From contig JAGTJU010000001.1 in the NCBI GenBank assembly GCA_022184915.1, positions 1,180,057 to 1,244,056 on the forward strand: a stretch of DNA of 64,000 nt, given 5' to 3'. Below, piece after piece: positions 8,431 through 16,014 of the stretch; position 1 is the stretch's first letter, and the number at the start of each line of letters is the position of its first letter. The notes beneath the pieces are model-generated. The model was not told where the DNA came from. It did no database searches and worked only from the letters and a program-made list of their open reading frames with translations. Made by a program: the position numbers and the translations under genes. This DNA comes from Myxococcales bacterium (GTDB taxonomy: Bacteria > Myxococcota_A > Polyangia > Fen-1088).

Positions 8431-9423
8431 ATGCAAACGCGTGCGTGGACGTTCGGGTTCGGGTTGTTCGTGGCAGGTCTTGGCAGTGGGGGGCTCGTGC
8501 TGTGCGGGGGGTGTCGCAAAGAACCCGCCGCCGCTCCCCCGGTCGCAGAACCAGTAGCCCCGCCCGCGGAGCCTGCGCCTCCTCTGCCGCCCCCCGCGCC
8601 CGAACCGCCCAAGACGATTCGTGTGGCTGACGTGGGCTTCGAGACGCCCGAGTCCGTGCTCTACGACGAGCGCTTCGACCATTACCTCGTCAGCAACATC
8701 GTGGGGGACCCGCTCGGCAAAGACGGTGCGGCCTTCATTTCGTTGGTGACGCCGGAGGGCGCCGTCAAGGAGCTGAAGTGGATAGCGGGGGGGGCCGAGG
8801 GGATCACGTTGAACGCGCCGAAAGGCATGGGCCTCACCGAAGATACGCTGTACGTGGCCGACATCGACGTGGTTCGGATGTTCGATCGCGCCACCGGGCA
8901 GGCCAAAGGCCAGGTGAAGATCAAGGGCGCGACCTTCCTGAACGATGTAGTGGTACACGAGGGCGTGGTCTACGTATCGGACAGCGGCATGAAAGCTGGC
9001 TTCAAGCCCTCGGGCTCGGACGCCGTTTGGGCGATCACGGGCACAACCGCGAAGGTGGTCCGAAAAAACAAGAGCCTCAAGGGACCGAACGGGCTCGCGT
9101 TCCACGAAGGAAAACTGTGGGTGGCCACCTTTGGCGCGGCCGAGCTCATCCCCCTCGTCGACGGCAAGCCCGGTACGGCCGTGAGCCTTCCCAGCGGGCA
9201 ACTCGACGGGCTTTTCGTTGGCCGCGACGGTACGTTTTTCGTGTCGAGCTGGGCGGCTTCGGCCGTCTACCGCGGCAAGCCGGGTGAGGCCTTCGAGGTG
9301 GCGGTTTCGGACGTGGCGTCTCCCGCGGACATCGGGTACGACGGGAAACGAAACAGGCTGCTCATTCCCCTCTTCCAAAAGAACGCCGTCGAGCTGCACG
9401 CCCTCGCGCCGGAGGCACCCTGA
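8431..9423 (+). CDS. SMP-30/gluconolactonase-like beta-propeller lipoprotein
   Basis: 330 residues. An N-terminal hydrophobic signal ends at LCGGC, a slightly atypical lipobox, followed by a Pro/Ala-rich linker to about residue 60. The rest reads as propeller blades with recurring phrases such as PESVLYDERFDHYLVSN, APKGMGLTEDTLYVAD, LNDVVVHEGVVYVSDS, PNGLAFHEGKLWVA and LDGLFVGRDGTFFVSS, typical of the SMP-30/gluconolactonase/LRE group. Members are lactonases or non-enzymatic scaffolds; activity cannot be assigned. It sits 51 bases after the cassette above on the same strand but may be separately expressed. Confidence 0.7.
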   Translation: MQTRAWTFGFGLFVAGLGSGGLVLCGGCRKEPAAAPPVAEPVAPPAEPAPPLPPPAPEPPKTIRVADVGFETPESVLYDERFDHYLVSNIVGDPLGKDGAAFISLVTPEGAVKELKWIAGGAEGITLNAPKGMGLTEDTLYVADIDVVRMFDRATGQAKGQVKIKGATFLNDVVVHEGVVYVSDSGMKAGFKPSGSDAVWAITGTTAKVVRKNKSLKGPNGLAFHEGKLWVATFGAAELIPLVDGKPGTAVSLPSGQLDGLFVGRDGTFFVSSWAASAVYRGKPGEAFEVAVSDVASPADIGYDGKRNRLLIPLFQKNAVELHALAPEAP

Positions 9424-9450
9424 GCGCCTCGTAGCGCATCCAGACGCTCT

Positions 9451-10386
9451 CTAGACGGGGGCCCGCCAATCCAGCTCGGGCCCGAGGGGCACGATGCCAG
9501 TGGGGTTGATGGTTTTGTGGCTACCGAAATAATGCTGCTTGATGTGGTCGAAGTGAACGGTAGCTGCAATGCCCGGCAGCTGATACAGGCGCCGGGCCAA
9601 ACGCCACAAGTTCGGAAGATCGGCGATGCGTCTCACGTTGCATTTGAAGTGCGAGTGATACACCGCATCGAAGCGAACCAGCGTCGTGAACAGGCGTATG
9701 TCAGCTTCGGTCAACGTGTCGCCGACCAAGTAAGATACGCCCTCGAGACGCCGCTCGAGCATGTCGAGCGTGTCGAAGAGGGGAGTCATGGCTTCTTCGT
9801 ACGCTTCCTGTGTGGTGGCGAAGCCTGCGCGGTAAACGCCGTTGTTGACGTGCTCGTAGACGAGAGCGTTCACGCCATCAATCTCTTCGCGTAGGGACAC
9901 GGGGTACAGGTCCAGGGTGCTGCCCACGAGGGCGGCGAAGGGCCCATTGAGGAAACGGAGGATTTGCGCCGACTCGTTGTTGACGATCGTACGGGTTTTA
10001 TCGTCCCACAGCACCGGGACCGTGACGCGGCCGGTATAGTGCGGATCGGAGTCGGTATACACTTGGTGCAGGAACTCTCGGCCGCCGAGGTGATCGGGGT
10101 TCTGCGCGCTGAACGTCCAGCCGTGCGCCAACATGAGCGGTTCCACCACGGAAACCCCGATCACATCGGAAAGACCGAGGAGCGCCCGTGCGATGAGTGT
10201 CCGGTGTGCCCAGGGGCATGCGTACGACACGTAAAGGTGGTAACGCCCCGCCTCCGCTGGGTATTGCGCCCCAGGATCCGTGCTGATCTGCGCCCGAAAC
10301 GTGGTGTCGCTACGCACGAAGCGTCCTTTGCTGGCCTTGGTGTCGTACCAAACGTCCTTCCACACACCGTCGACGAGTTTGCCCAT
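9451..10386 (-). CDS. yqjG: Glutathionyl-hydroquinone reductase (Xi-class glutathione transferase, YqjG/ECM4 family)
   Basis: 311 residues, the usual length. This class reduces glutathionyl-hydroquinones to hydroquinones through a catalytic Cys rather than Ser or Tyr. The Cys is C57 in SYACPWAHRT, the diagnostic CPWA motif. Further hallmarks are an N-terminal W-rich arm (GVWKDVWYDT), NNESAQILRFLN in the thioredoxin-fold half, and TLTEADIRLFTTLVRFDAVYHSHFKCN split over the helical domain. The product is cytoplasmic. It converges with the propeller gene (27-base gap). Confidence 0.92.
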   Translation of the reverse strand: MGKLVDGVWKDVWYDTKASKGRFVRSDTTFRAQISTDPGAQYPAEAGRYHLYVSYACPWAHRTLIARALLGLSDVIGVSVVEPLMLAHGWTFSAQNPDHLGGREFLHQVYTDSDPHYTGRVTVPVLWDDKTRTIVNNESAQILRFLNGPFAALVGSTLDLYPVSLREEIDGVNALVYEHVNNGVYRAGFATTQEAYEEAMTPLFDTLDMLERRLEGVSYLVGDTLTEADIRLFTTLVRFDAVYHSHFKCNVRRIADLPNLWRLARRLYQLPGIAATVHFDHIKQHYFGSHKTINPTGIVPLGPELDWRAPV

Positions 10387-10698
10387 GGAGGCAGGTTAGC
10401 AAAGGCACTCCTCGCTCCCGGCGGGGGTGGGGCGGCAATCCGGTTGCAACCGCCACGCGGCTTCGCTTGCAAGCTCCATCGGGCACGAGCCACGGGCGAC
10501 GCGAAAATTTGTCGCTAGACAGAGCCATCCTCATTGGGTTAGAGATTTTTGTGCCGCGTTCGCCTGAACTCATAGGTGCAATACCTGGATTGTCCTGGTG
10601 AGGCGCGTGCTTACGAAGACTTTCCCGTGTCCCTCAACTCGGGTCTGGTCAGCGTCTGATTGAACCCACCGGGCCCTGTTGGGTCTGGTCAAGCTGCT
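10387..10698. other. Intergenic region between yqjG and the response regulator
   Basis: 312 bases without a convincing gene, divergent between yqjG (left) and the regulator (right), so it should hold both promoters. The centre (about 10495-10620) is less GC-rich than its surroundings. The only clear structure is the pair of GGGTCTGGTCA repeats listed separately. Confidence 0.5.
10641..10691 (+). repeat. Direct repeat pair GGGTCTGGTCA upstream of the response regulator
   Basis: Two identical 11-base copies start at 10641 and 10681, exactly 40 bases apart, or close to four helical turns. The second ends 8 bases before the ATG at 10699. Same-face direct repeats next to a regulator gene are a usual layout for autoregulatory binding, here possibly by the LuxR-type domain encoded downstream. 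Confidence 0.4.
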
Positions 10699-11358
10699 AT
10701 GCCCCTGACTCAACCCTCTGTTCTCATCGTCGACGCCGACCCCAAGGTTGCCGAGAGTATCCAGCAGACATTGGCGCGTCGTGGCATGAAGACGGTGGTG
10801 GCCGGGAGCGCCGAAGAGGGCCTCCAGCACCTCGAGACGCCGTTCGACGTGGTCCTGCTCGATCTCGAGCTACCGGGCGTGAGTGGACACGCACTGCTCA
10901 AGGCCCTTCGCGAGCGGGGCCAGCACGACGTACCGGTCATCATCACGAGCGGAAAAGGCACCATCGACGACGTCATCGAGGCGCTGCGCAACCGCGCCAG
11001 TGACTACCTCCGGAAGCCTTTCTTTCCCGAGCAGCTGATCAGCGCCATCGACAGGGCTCTCGCCCCGCGTCCCCACCTCCGGCCCGCGGGCGTGGGCGTG
11101 GGTGTGGCTGCGGCGCAAGGCAACCCGCTCGTCGACGGGCTCTTGACGGACGCCGAACGCCAGGCGATCTCGATCCGGGAAAAAGAGGTGCTTCGCCTTC
11201 TCATGCAGGGCCGCCGAGCCCCCGAGATGGCTGCGGCTCTCAAGATCTCCCCGCACACCGTTCGCAACCACCTCAAGGCCATCTACCAGAAGCTCGGCGT
11301 GCATTCGCAAGGCGCTTTGGCCGAGTTCCTCCTGGCGCGCCGGGATCAACGCCCCTGA
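10699..11358 (+). CDS. Response regulator, receiver plus LuxR-type HTH
   Basis: 219 residues from the ATG at 10699; the frame is open upstream to 10660 but that part reads as non-coding. The receiver domain (about 6-120) has the acidic pair near D12/D14, phospho-acceptor D55 in VVLLDLELPG, S84 and K106 in YLRKPF. A linker leads to a LuxR/FixJ-type helix-turn-helix (about 160-215: SIREKEVLRLLMQG, SPHTVRNHLKAIYQKLGV). It is a cytoplasmic two-component transcription factor. No cognate kinase is adjacent; the nearest kinase is the hybrid one at 22-24 kb. Its 3' end overlaps the convergent amidotransferase gene by 13 bases. Confidence 0.9.
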   Translation: MPLTQPSVLIVDADPKVAESIQQTLARRGMKTVVAGSAEEGLQHLETPFDVVLLDLELPGVSGHALLKALRERGQHDVPVIITSGKGTIDDVIEALRNRASDYLRKPFFPEQLISAIDRALAPRPHLRPAGVGVGVAAAQGNPLVDGLLTDAERQAISIREKEVLRLLMQGRRAPEMAAALKISPHTVRNHLKAIYQKLGVHSQGALAEFLLARRDQRP

Positions 11359-12110
11359 GCCGATGAAAAAACGGCGAAGACGTTGTCGAGGAGGAGGTCG
11401 CAAAGGGCGCGATCCCGTTTGGTGAGGGCCGCGGTTTCTGCCCGCACGGCGTCTGCCCCCCCCGGGCCCCTCGCCCGCACCACATAGGCGGCATCCTCCT
11501 GCACCCAACGGCCCACCGTGGAGGCGTCGGCCTCGGCGTGGAACTGAAACCCGAAGAGCCGGGTGCGCAGCCTGAACGCCTGGTGGGCACACGAGGGGGT
11601 CGAACCCAGGAGCACGGCACCCGTGGGCAGGTCGAAGGTGTCGCCATGCCAGTGCAGCATCATCGCCTCGGCAGGCAAGCCCGTGAGGACGGCTTCCGTC
11701 GGTTCGTCCACGAAGCGCACCGGCGACCAGCCGAGCTCGATGAGCGGGCGGCTCTCGGATCCCGCTTTGGTGACGTTGGGATAAACCCGTGCCCCCCGCG
11801 GCGAAGGCGAGGAGCTGGGCCCCAAGACAGATGCCGACCGTTGGGGCATCACGGGCGATGCGCGTTTTGAGCAGCTCGACCTCTGCGGCGAGAAAGGGGG
11901 GTGGCGGGGGGCGCCGACGTCGGCGACACCCATGGGGCCGCCCATCACGACCAGCACGTCCTTGGGGTCGACTTCGGGCACGGGGGCTCCTTCGTCGAGG
12001 CGAACCACGAAAACGTCGAGCCCTGCGCGGGCCGCTGCCGCCGCGAGGCGGGCCGGGCCTTCCCTGGCGACGTGCTGAAGAACCACGACCTTCGCGTTCA
12101 TGGTCCTCAT
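11346..12110 (-). CDS. Class I glutamine amidotransferase-like protein, internally frameshifted
   Basis: The open frame gives 254 residues. Both ends match the type 1 amidotransferase family: N-terminal VVVLQHVAREGPA and VVMGGPMGVADVG, C-terminal MLHWHGDTFDLP (catalytic His) and FGFQFHAEAD. Between about 11920 and 11795 this frame reads as nonsense, while the neighbouring frame encodes the missing core FLAAEVELLKTRIARDAP and TVGICLGAQLLAFA with the nucleophile Cys. The gene therefore carries two opposite one-base shifts, probably one base short in a C-run near 11907-11924 and one extra in the six-base run at 11792-11797 (plus strand). Fixing both restores a standard protein. This is either a sequencing error or an inactivated gene. 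Confidence 0.75.
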   Translation of the reverse strand: MRTMNAKVVVLQHVAREGPARLAAAAARAGLDVFVVRLDEGAPVPEVDPKDVLVVMGGPMGVADVGAPRHPPFSPQRSSCSKRASPVMPQRSASVLGPSSSPSPRGARVYPNVTKAGSESRPLIELGWSPVRFVDEPTEAVLTGLPAEAMMLHWHGDTFDLPTGAVLLGSTPSCAHQAFRLRTRLFGFQFHAEADASTVGRWVQEDAAYVVRARGPGGADAVRAETAALTKRDRALCDLLLDNVFAVFSSAQGR

Positions 12111-12179
12111 TTGAGCACGAAGGCAAGGACGACTTCACGGGAAAAAACGCACGCGAAACCGGCTAAGCTCAGGCGCCTC

Positions 12180-13019
12180 ATGACTCGTGCCCGCGCTGCC
12201 ATCGTGTATGACTTCGACGGAACCCTGGCCCCCGGCAACATCCAGGAACATGGCTTTCTTCCTGAACTCAGGCGCGACATCAGCGCGTTTTGGGCCGACG
12301 TGAAGAGGCGCGCGCGGGATAATGACGCCGACGAGATCCTGATCTACATGTGGCGCATGCTCGAGGCGTCGCGGGCGGAGGGCGTACCGCTCACGAAGGC
12401 GGCCCTCGAACGCCATGGGCGTGCGTTGCCTTTCTTCGCGGGCGTGGAGACGTGGTTCGACCGCATCAACGACTTTGCCACGAGCCGTGGGCTCGACCTG
12501 GAACACTACGTGGTGTCTTCCGGTAACTACGAAATCATCAAGGGCTGCTCGATCTTTCCTCGGTTTCGCATGGTGTACGCCTCGAAGTACGTCTACGACG
12601 AGCAGGGTGTGGCCGTGTGGCCAGGAGTTGCCATCAACTACACCACGAAGACGCAGTTCCTGTTTCGCATCAACAAGGGCGTCGACAACTCGTGGGACAA
12701 CGAGAGCGTCAACCAGTGGCAGCCCCTCGACGAGCGTCCCATCCCCTTTACCCGCATGATCTTCGTGGGAGACGGCGAAACCGACATTCCGTCGATGAAG
12801 ATGGTCCGCCATCAGGGCGGGCATTCCGTGGCGGTGTTCGATCCAAACAAGTTCCACGAGGAGTCGTTTCAGCGAAAGGTGTACCGGCTGGTGGCCGAGG
12901 ATCGGGTCCACTTCGTGGCGCCCGCCGATTACAGCGAAGGCACCCAGCTCGACGTCACGGTCAAGGGCATTCTGGGGCGCTACGCCCGGGACACGGGCTA
13001 CCGTGGCGGCGAATCCTGA
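12180..13019 (+). CDS. HAD-family hydrolase
   Basis: 279 residues from the ATG at 12180; the open frame extends much further upstream but there it only mirrors the divergent amidotransferase. Motif I is VYDFDGTLAPGN (D11 nucleophile, D13 acid/base), motif II is YVVSSGNYEII, and motif IV is FVGDGETDIPSMK, so the phosphatase machinery is complete. The cap is large, about 100 residues between motifs I and II. It is most likely a cytoplasmic phosphatase of unknown substrate. It converges with the radical SAM gene, with a 10-base gap. Confidence 0.8.
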   Translation: MTRARAAIVYDFDGTLAPGNIQEHGFLPELRRDISAFWADVKRRARDNDADEILIYMWRMLEASRAEGVPLTKAALERHGRALPFFAGVETWFDRINDFATSRGLDLEHYVVSSGNYEIIKGCSIFPRFRMVYASKYVYDEQGVAVWPGVAINYTTKTQFLFRINKGVDNSWDNESVNQWQPLDERPIPFTRMIFVGDGETDIPSMKMVRHQGGHSVAVFDPNKFHEESFQRKVYRLVAEDRVHFVAPADYSEGTQLDVTVKGILGRYARDTGYRGGES

Positions 13020-13029
13020 GCGCGGCGCT

Positions 13030-14136
13030 TTAGCGTCCAAAGAGCGAAAGCTGATCGCCCGAAGCGGCAGGAACGCGAAACAAGTCAGTGCGTAGGGGGG
13101 GCAAAACGCCAAACCCAAGCCGCCGCTCGGCCGCCTCGAAGCGGTGGCGCAGCAGGTCTGCATAGACGCCTTCGCCTCGCATGCGGCTGCCCCACTGGGC
13201 GTCGTACAGCTTTCCTCCACGCACTTGCCGAATGAGGTTCAAGATCTTGGTCTTGCGTTCCGGATAGTGGGTGTCGAGCCAGCCCTCGAACAGAGCTTTG
13301 AGCTCGAGCGGCAGGCGCACCATGATGTATGCAGCGCTGCGTGCACCAGCCTGCCGTGCGGCCTCGAGGATGCGGTCGAGTTCGGCGTCGTTCAGGCCCG
13401 GAATCATGGGAGACGCCATCACCCCCACGGGCACACCCGCTCGTGCCAGGGTGGCGATCGCCTCGAGCCGCTTTTCGGGCGTCGCGGCCCGCGGCTCCAT
13501 CTTGCGGGCCAGGCCCCGATCCAAGGTGGTAACCGAAACGAAGACGTGCGCGAGCTGCGCTTTCGCCAGGGGGACCAGCAGATCCAGATCGCGCACGACG
13601 AGGTTGTTCTTCGTCACGATCGCCACGGGATTCTGGAACTCTTGCATCACCTCGAGCACCTCGCGGGAGAGGCCCTGCTCGCGCTCGATGGGCTGGTAGG
13701 GATCCGTGTTGGCGCCGAGCGCAATCACCTGCGGGCGCCAGGAAGGCTTTCGGAACAGTGTGCGCAAGGCTTGGGGCAATTCGGGTTTCGCCACGAGGCG
13801 CGTCTCGAAGTCGATGCCCGGTGACAGATCCAGGTACGCATGCGTGGGGCGCGCGAAGCAGTAAATGCACCCGTGTTCGCAGCCCTTGTAGGGGTTGAGG
13901 GAGGCCGAGAACGGCAGATCCGGCGAGTCGTTGGTCGACAGAGGGCTCCGGGTGTGCTCGAAGGTCACCACCGTTTGGCGGGTGGTCGCGGCTTCATCGG
14001 CGCCCCACCCGTCATCGAAGCGACCTTCCGGAGTCTCAGCAGAAATGACGCGCAGGAAGCGGGGTGCGGGAGCCTGCGTAGCGCCACGCCCCGGCCCGTA
14101 AGGAGCCGCTGCCGAAGGGCGTCTGGGGTCCGACAT
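13030..14136 (-). CDS. PA0069-family radical SAM protein (spore-photolyase-like)
   Basis: 368 residues. The [4Fe-4S] cluster motif is CEHGCIYC (C86, C90, C93), in the order CX3CX2C, within SLNPYKGCEHGCIYCFARPT. Other family marks are ALGANTDPYQPIEREQGLSR, VTKNNLVVRDLDLL, VSVTTLD and ASPMIPGLND. Relatives resemble the DNA-repair enzyme spore photoproduct lyase, but the biochemical role of this family is not established. A LexA-like palindrome lies over the promoter just before the start, in keeping with DNA-damage induction. Transcribed leftwards as a single gene. Confidence 0.88.
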   Translation of the reverse strand: MSDPRRPSAAAPYGPGRGATQAPAPRFLRVISAETPEGRFDDGWGADEAATTRQTVVTFEHTRSPLSTNDSPDLPFSASLNPYKGCEHGCIYCFARPTHAYLDLSPGIDFETRLVAKPELPQALRTLFRKPSWRPQVIALGANTDPYQPIEREQGLSREVLEVMQEFQNPVAIVTKNNLVVRDLDLLVPLAKAQLAHVFVSVTTLDRGLARKMEPRAATPEKRLEAIATLARAGVPVGVMASPMIPGLNDAELDRILEAARQAGARSAAYIMVRLPLELKALFEGWLDTHYPERKTKILNLIRQVRGGKLYDAQWGSRMRGEGVYADLLRHRFEAAERRLGFGVLPPLRTDLFRVPAASGDQLSLFGR

Positions 14137-14141
14137 GGTAA

Positions 14142-14157
14142 CTGAACTAATGTACAG
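14142..14157 (-). promoter_or_regulatory. Putative LexA box over the radical SAM gene promoter
   Basis: The plus strand reads CTGAACTAATGTACAG, an imperfect palindrome (GAAC-N4-GTaC) five bases before the ATG. On the coding strand it ends in GTTCAG, like the LexA site described in Myxococcus. It overlaps a -10-like TACATT, with TTGCGC 16 bases further upstream, so a bound repressor would cover the promoter. The transcript would be nearly leaderless. Confidence 0.5.
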
Positions 14158-14226
14158 TTTTCGCGGGGGCGCGCAAGGGGGAGTCCCGGGCGCGGGGAAC
14201 GTGCGCTGGTTTCGTCCGGGGGCGGT

Positions 14227-16014
14227 TCAGTCCTTGAGGGACTGGGCGTGGAGCGCCGCGAAGGCGCCTCCCGCGGCCATCAGGCCCTCGAAAGTCCCCC
14301 GTTCGACGATACGTCCACCCGACACCACGAGCACGAGATCGGCGTGCCGCACGGTCGACAGGCGATGCGCCACCACAAAGCTGGTCCTGCCCAGAAGGAG
14401 CCTGCGAAGTGCGTTCTGGATGCGGGCCTCCGTGACCGCGTCGACCGCGCTCGTCGCTTCGTCGAGCAAGAGGATCTTGGGATTGGCCAAGAGCGCACGC
14501 GCAAAGCAAATGATCTGCCTCTGGCCAAGAGAAAGGCTGGTGCCGCGCTCACCCACTTGCGTGGCAAAACCGTTGGGCAAAGCCTCGATGAGGTCACGAA
14601 CGCCGAGCGCGTCGGTGGCTGCCATCACGTCTTCGTCGGAAGCCCCGGGCTGTCCGTAGCGGATGTTTTCGAGGACGGTACCCGTCCACAAAAAGTTCGC
14701 CTGCTGCACGAGGCCCATCTGCCGTCGCAGCGACCCCCGGCTGACCTGCGCGAGATCCTGGCCATCGATGACCACCCGTCCCCGTTGTGGCAAGTACAGC
14801 TTGGCAATCAGTGCCAAGATCGTGCTCTTGCCGCCGCCGGTTTCTCCAACGACCGCCACGGTATGGCCCGCTTCCGCCCGAAAGGACACGCCGTGGAGCA
14901 CGGGCGCATCCGGGGCGTAGCCGAAGACCACGTCATGAAGCTCCACCCTGCCGGCGCCCACGAACAGATCCTTGGCGCCGGGTGGATCATCCCAGTCGCG
15001 GGGCGTGTCGAAGAGGCGGAACACCCGCTCGGCGCCTGCCAGGGCCGCCAGCGCCTGGTTGTACTGATTGGCCAACACGGGAATCGGGCTGAAAAACAGG
15101 CCGGCAAGAAAAAAGAAGTGAACGAGCGGCCCCAGCTCCATTGCGCCGGTGAGGGCACGGTATCCTCCCACGACGACGAGCAAGGCCAGAAAAAGCTGGC
15201 CATTGAGGTCGGCGAGCGGTGCGAAGACGGCATTGTTCTGCGCCACGTGGAGATTGAAGCGCGCGTGATCGTGGATGAGCTCGCGAAAGGCGTCTTCCGC
15301 GGCGCGTTCTCGGCCGAAACCCTGAATTGCGCGCGCCCCCGTGACGGTCTCGGCCAGCGTGGCCGTGACCCGCGAAAAACTCTCGTGCATCGCCGTGTGG
15401 GCTTCGAACAAACGGCCGTGAAAGAACCGCAGGAGGAACCACAACACGGGCACCAACACGGCGACCACCATGAACAAGATCCGATCCAGCCACAGCATGA
15501 CGAGCGCCGAGATCGCCATGGATCCCAGCTGTACGACACCGATGAATACGGCGTCCTGCAGGCCCATGCGGATGGCCTCCACGTCCGAACTCGCACGCGA
15601 CAGCAGCCGGCCAAGAGGCATGTGTTGGAAGAAGCTCATGGGCATACCGAGCACGTGGTCATGGACCCGCACGCGCAGATCGAAAACGAGCTTCTCGCCG
15701 AACTCGAGCGCGTGCCGGATACGCTGCTGGAAGACGAGCTCGGTCGAGACGAGCAGAAGCAGGAAGAGCGCCACGCCGAGCAGCGTTCCCCTGGTGTCGT
15801 GCCGGGCCACAGGGCCCGAGAGGATGAGTCCCACCGCGTAGGCCAATCCGGGAAGCTGAAGGGCGCGCACGAGCGTAAGCGCAAAGAGCAGGTTGCGCTG
15901 TCGTGCATGAGGACGCGTCACCTCCCACAGGCGCCGAACCAATGCGAGATCGAAGGGGCGGCGCACGGGTTCTCGCGGCTCTCGGTGCCGCACGATCCGG
16001 AACGGCCGGGTCAT
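14227..16014 (-). CDS. ABC exporter half-transporter with canonical Walker B
   Basis: 595 residues: a six-helix membrane domain (about 40-330) and an ATPase domain (about 355-590). Walker A is GETGGGKST, the signature is the variant LSLGQRQ, and Walker B ends in the normal catalytic Glu (LLLDEATSAVD). The ATG at 16014 overlaps the previous gene's stop, so the two half-transporters are translationally coupled. Its partner has LSGGQ but a degenerate Walker B, so together they make one good and one poor ATP site, the pattern of heterodimeric exporters (BmrCD/TM287-288 type). Substrate unknown; lipids or drugs are typical. Confidence 0.9.
   Translation of the reverse strand: MTRPFRIVRHREPREPVRRPFDLALVRRLWEVTRPHARQRNLLFALTLVRALQLPGLAYAVGLILSGPVARHDTRGTLLGVALFLLLLVSTELVFQQRIRHALEFGEKLVFDLRVRVHDHVLGMPMSFFQHMPLGRLLSRASSDVEAIRMGLQDAVFIGVVQLGSMAISALVMLWLDRILFMVVAVLVPVLWFLLRFFHGRLFEAHTAMHESFSRVTATLAETVTGARAIQGFGRERAAEDAFRELIHDHARFNLHVAQNNAVFAPLADLNGQLFLALLVVVGGYRALTGAMELGPLVHFFFLAGLFFSPIPVLANQYNQALAALAGAERVFRLFDTPRDWDDPPGAKDLFVGAGRVELHDVVFGYAPDAPVLHGVSFRAEAGHTVAVVGETGGGKSTILALIAKLYLPQRGRVVIDGQDLAQVSRGSLRRQMGLVQQANFLWTGTVLENIRYGQPGASDEDVMAATDALGVRDLIEALPNGFATQVGERGTSLSLGQRQIICFARALLANPKILLLDEATSAVDAVTEARIQNALRRLLLGRTSFVVAHRLSTVRHADLVLVVSGGRIVERGTFEGLMAAGGAFAALHAQSLKD

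Noticed and set aside
10870-12138. 422-residue minus-strand frame across the response regulator and amidotransferase
   Set aside because: Only its middle makes sense, as the frameshifted core of the amidotransferase; the rest is antisense to the regulator.
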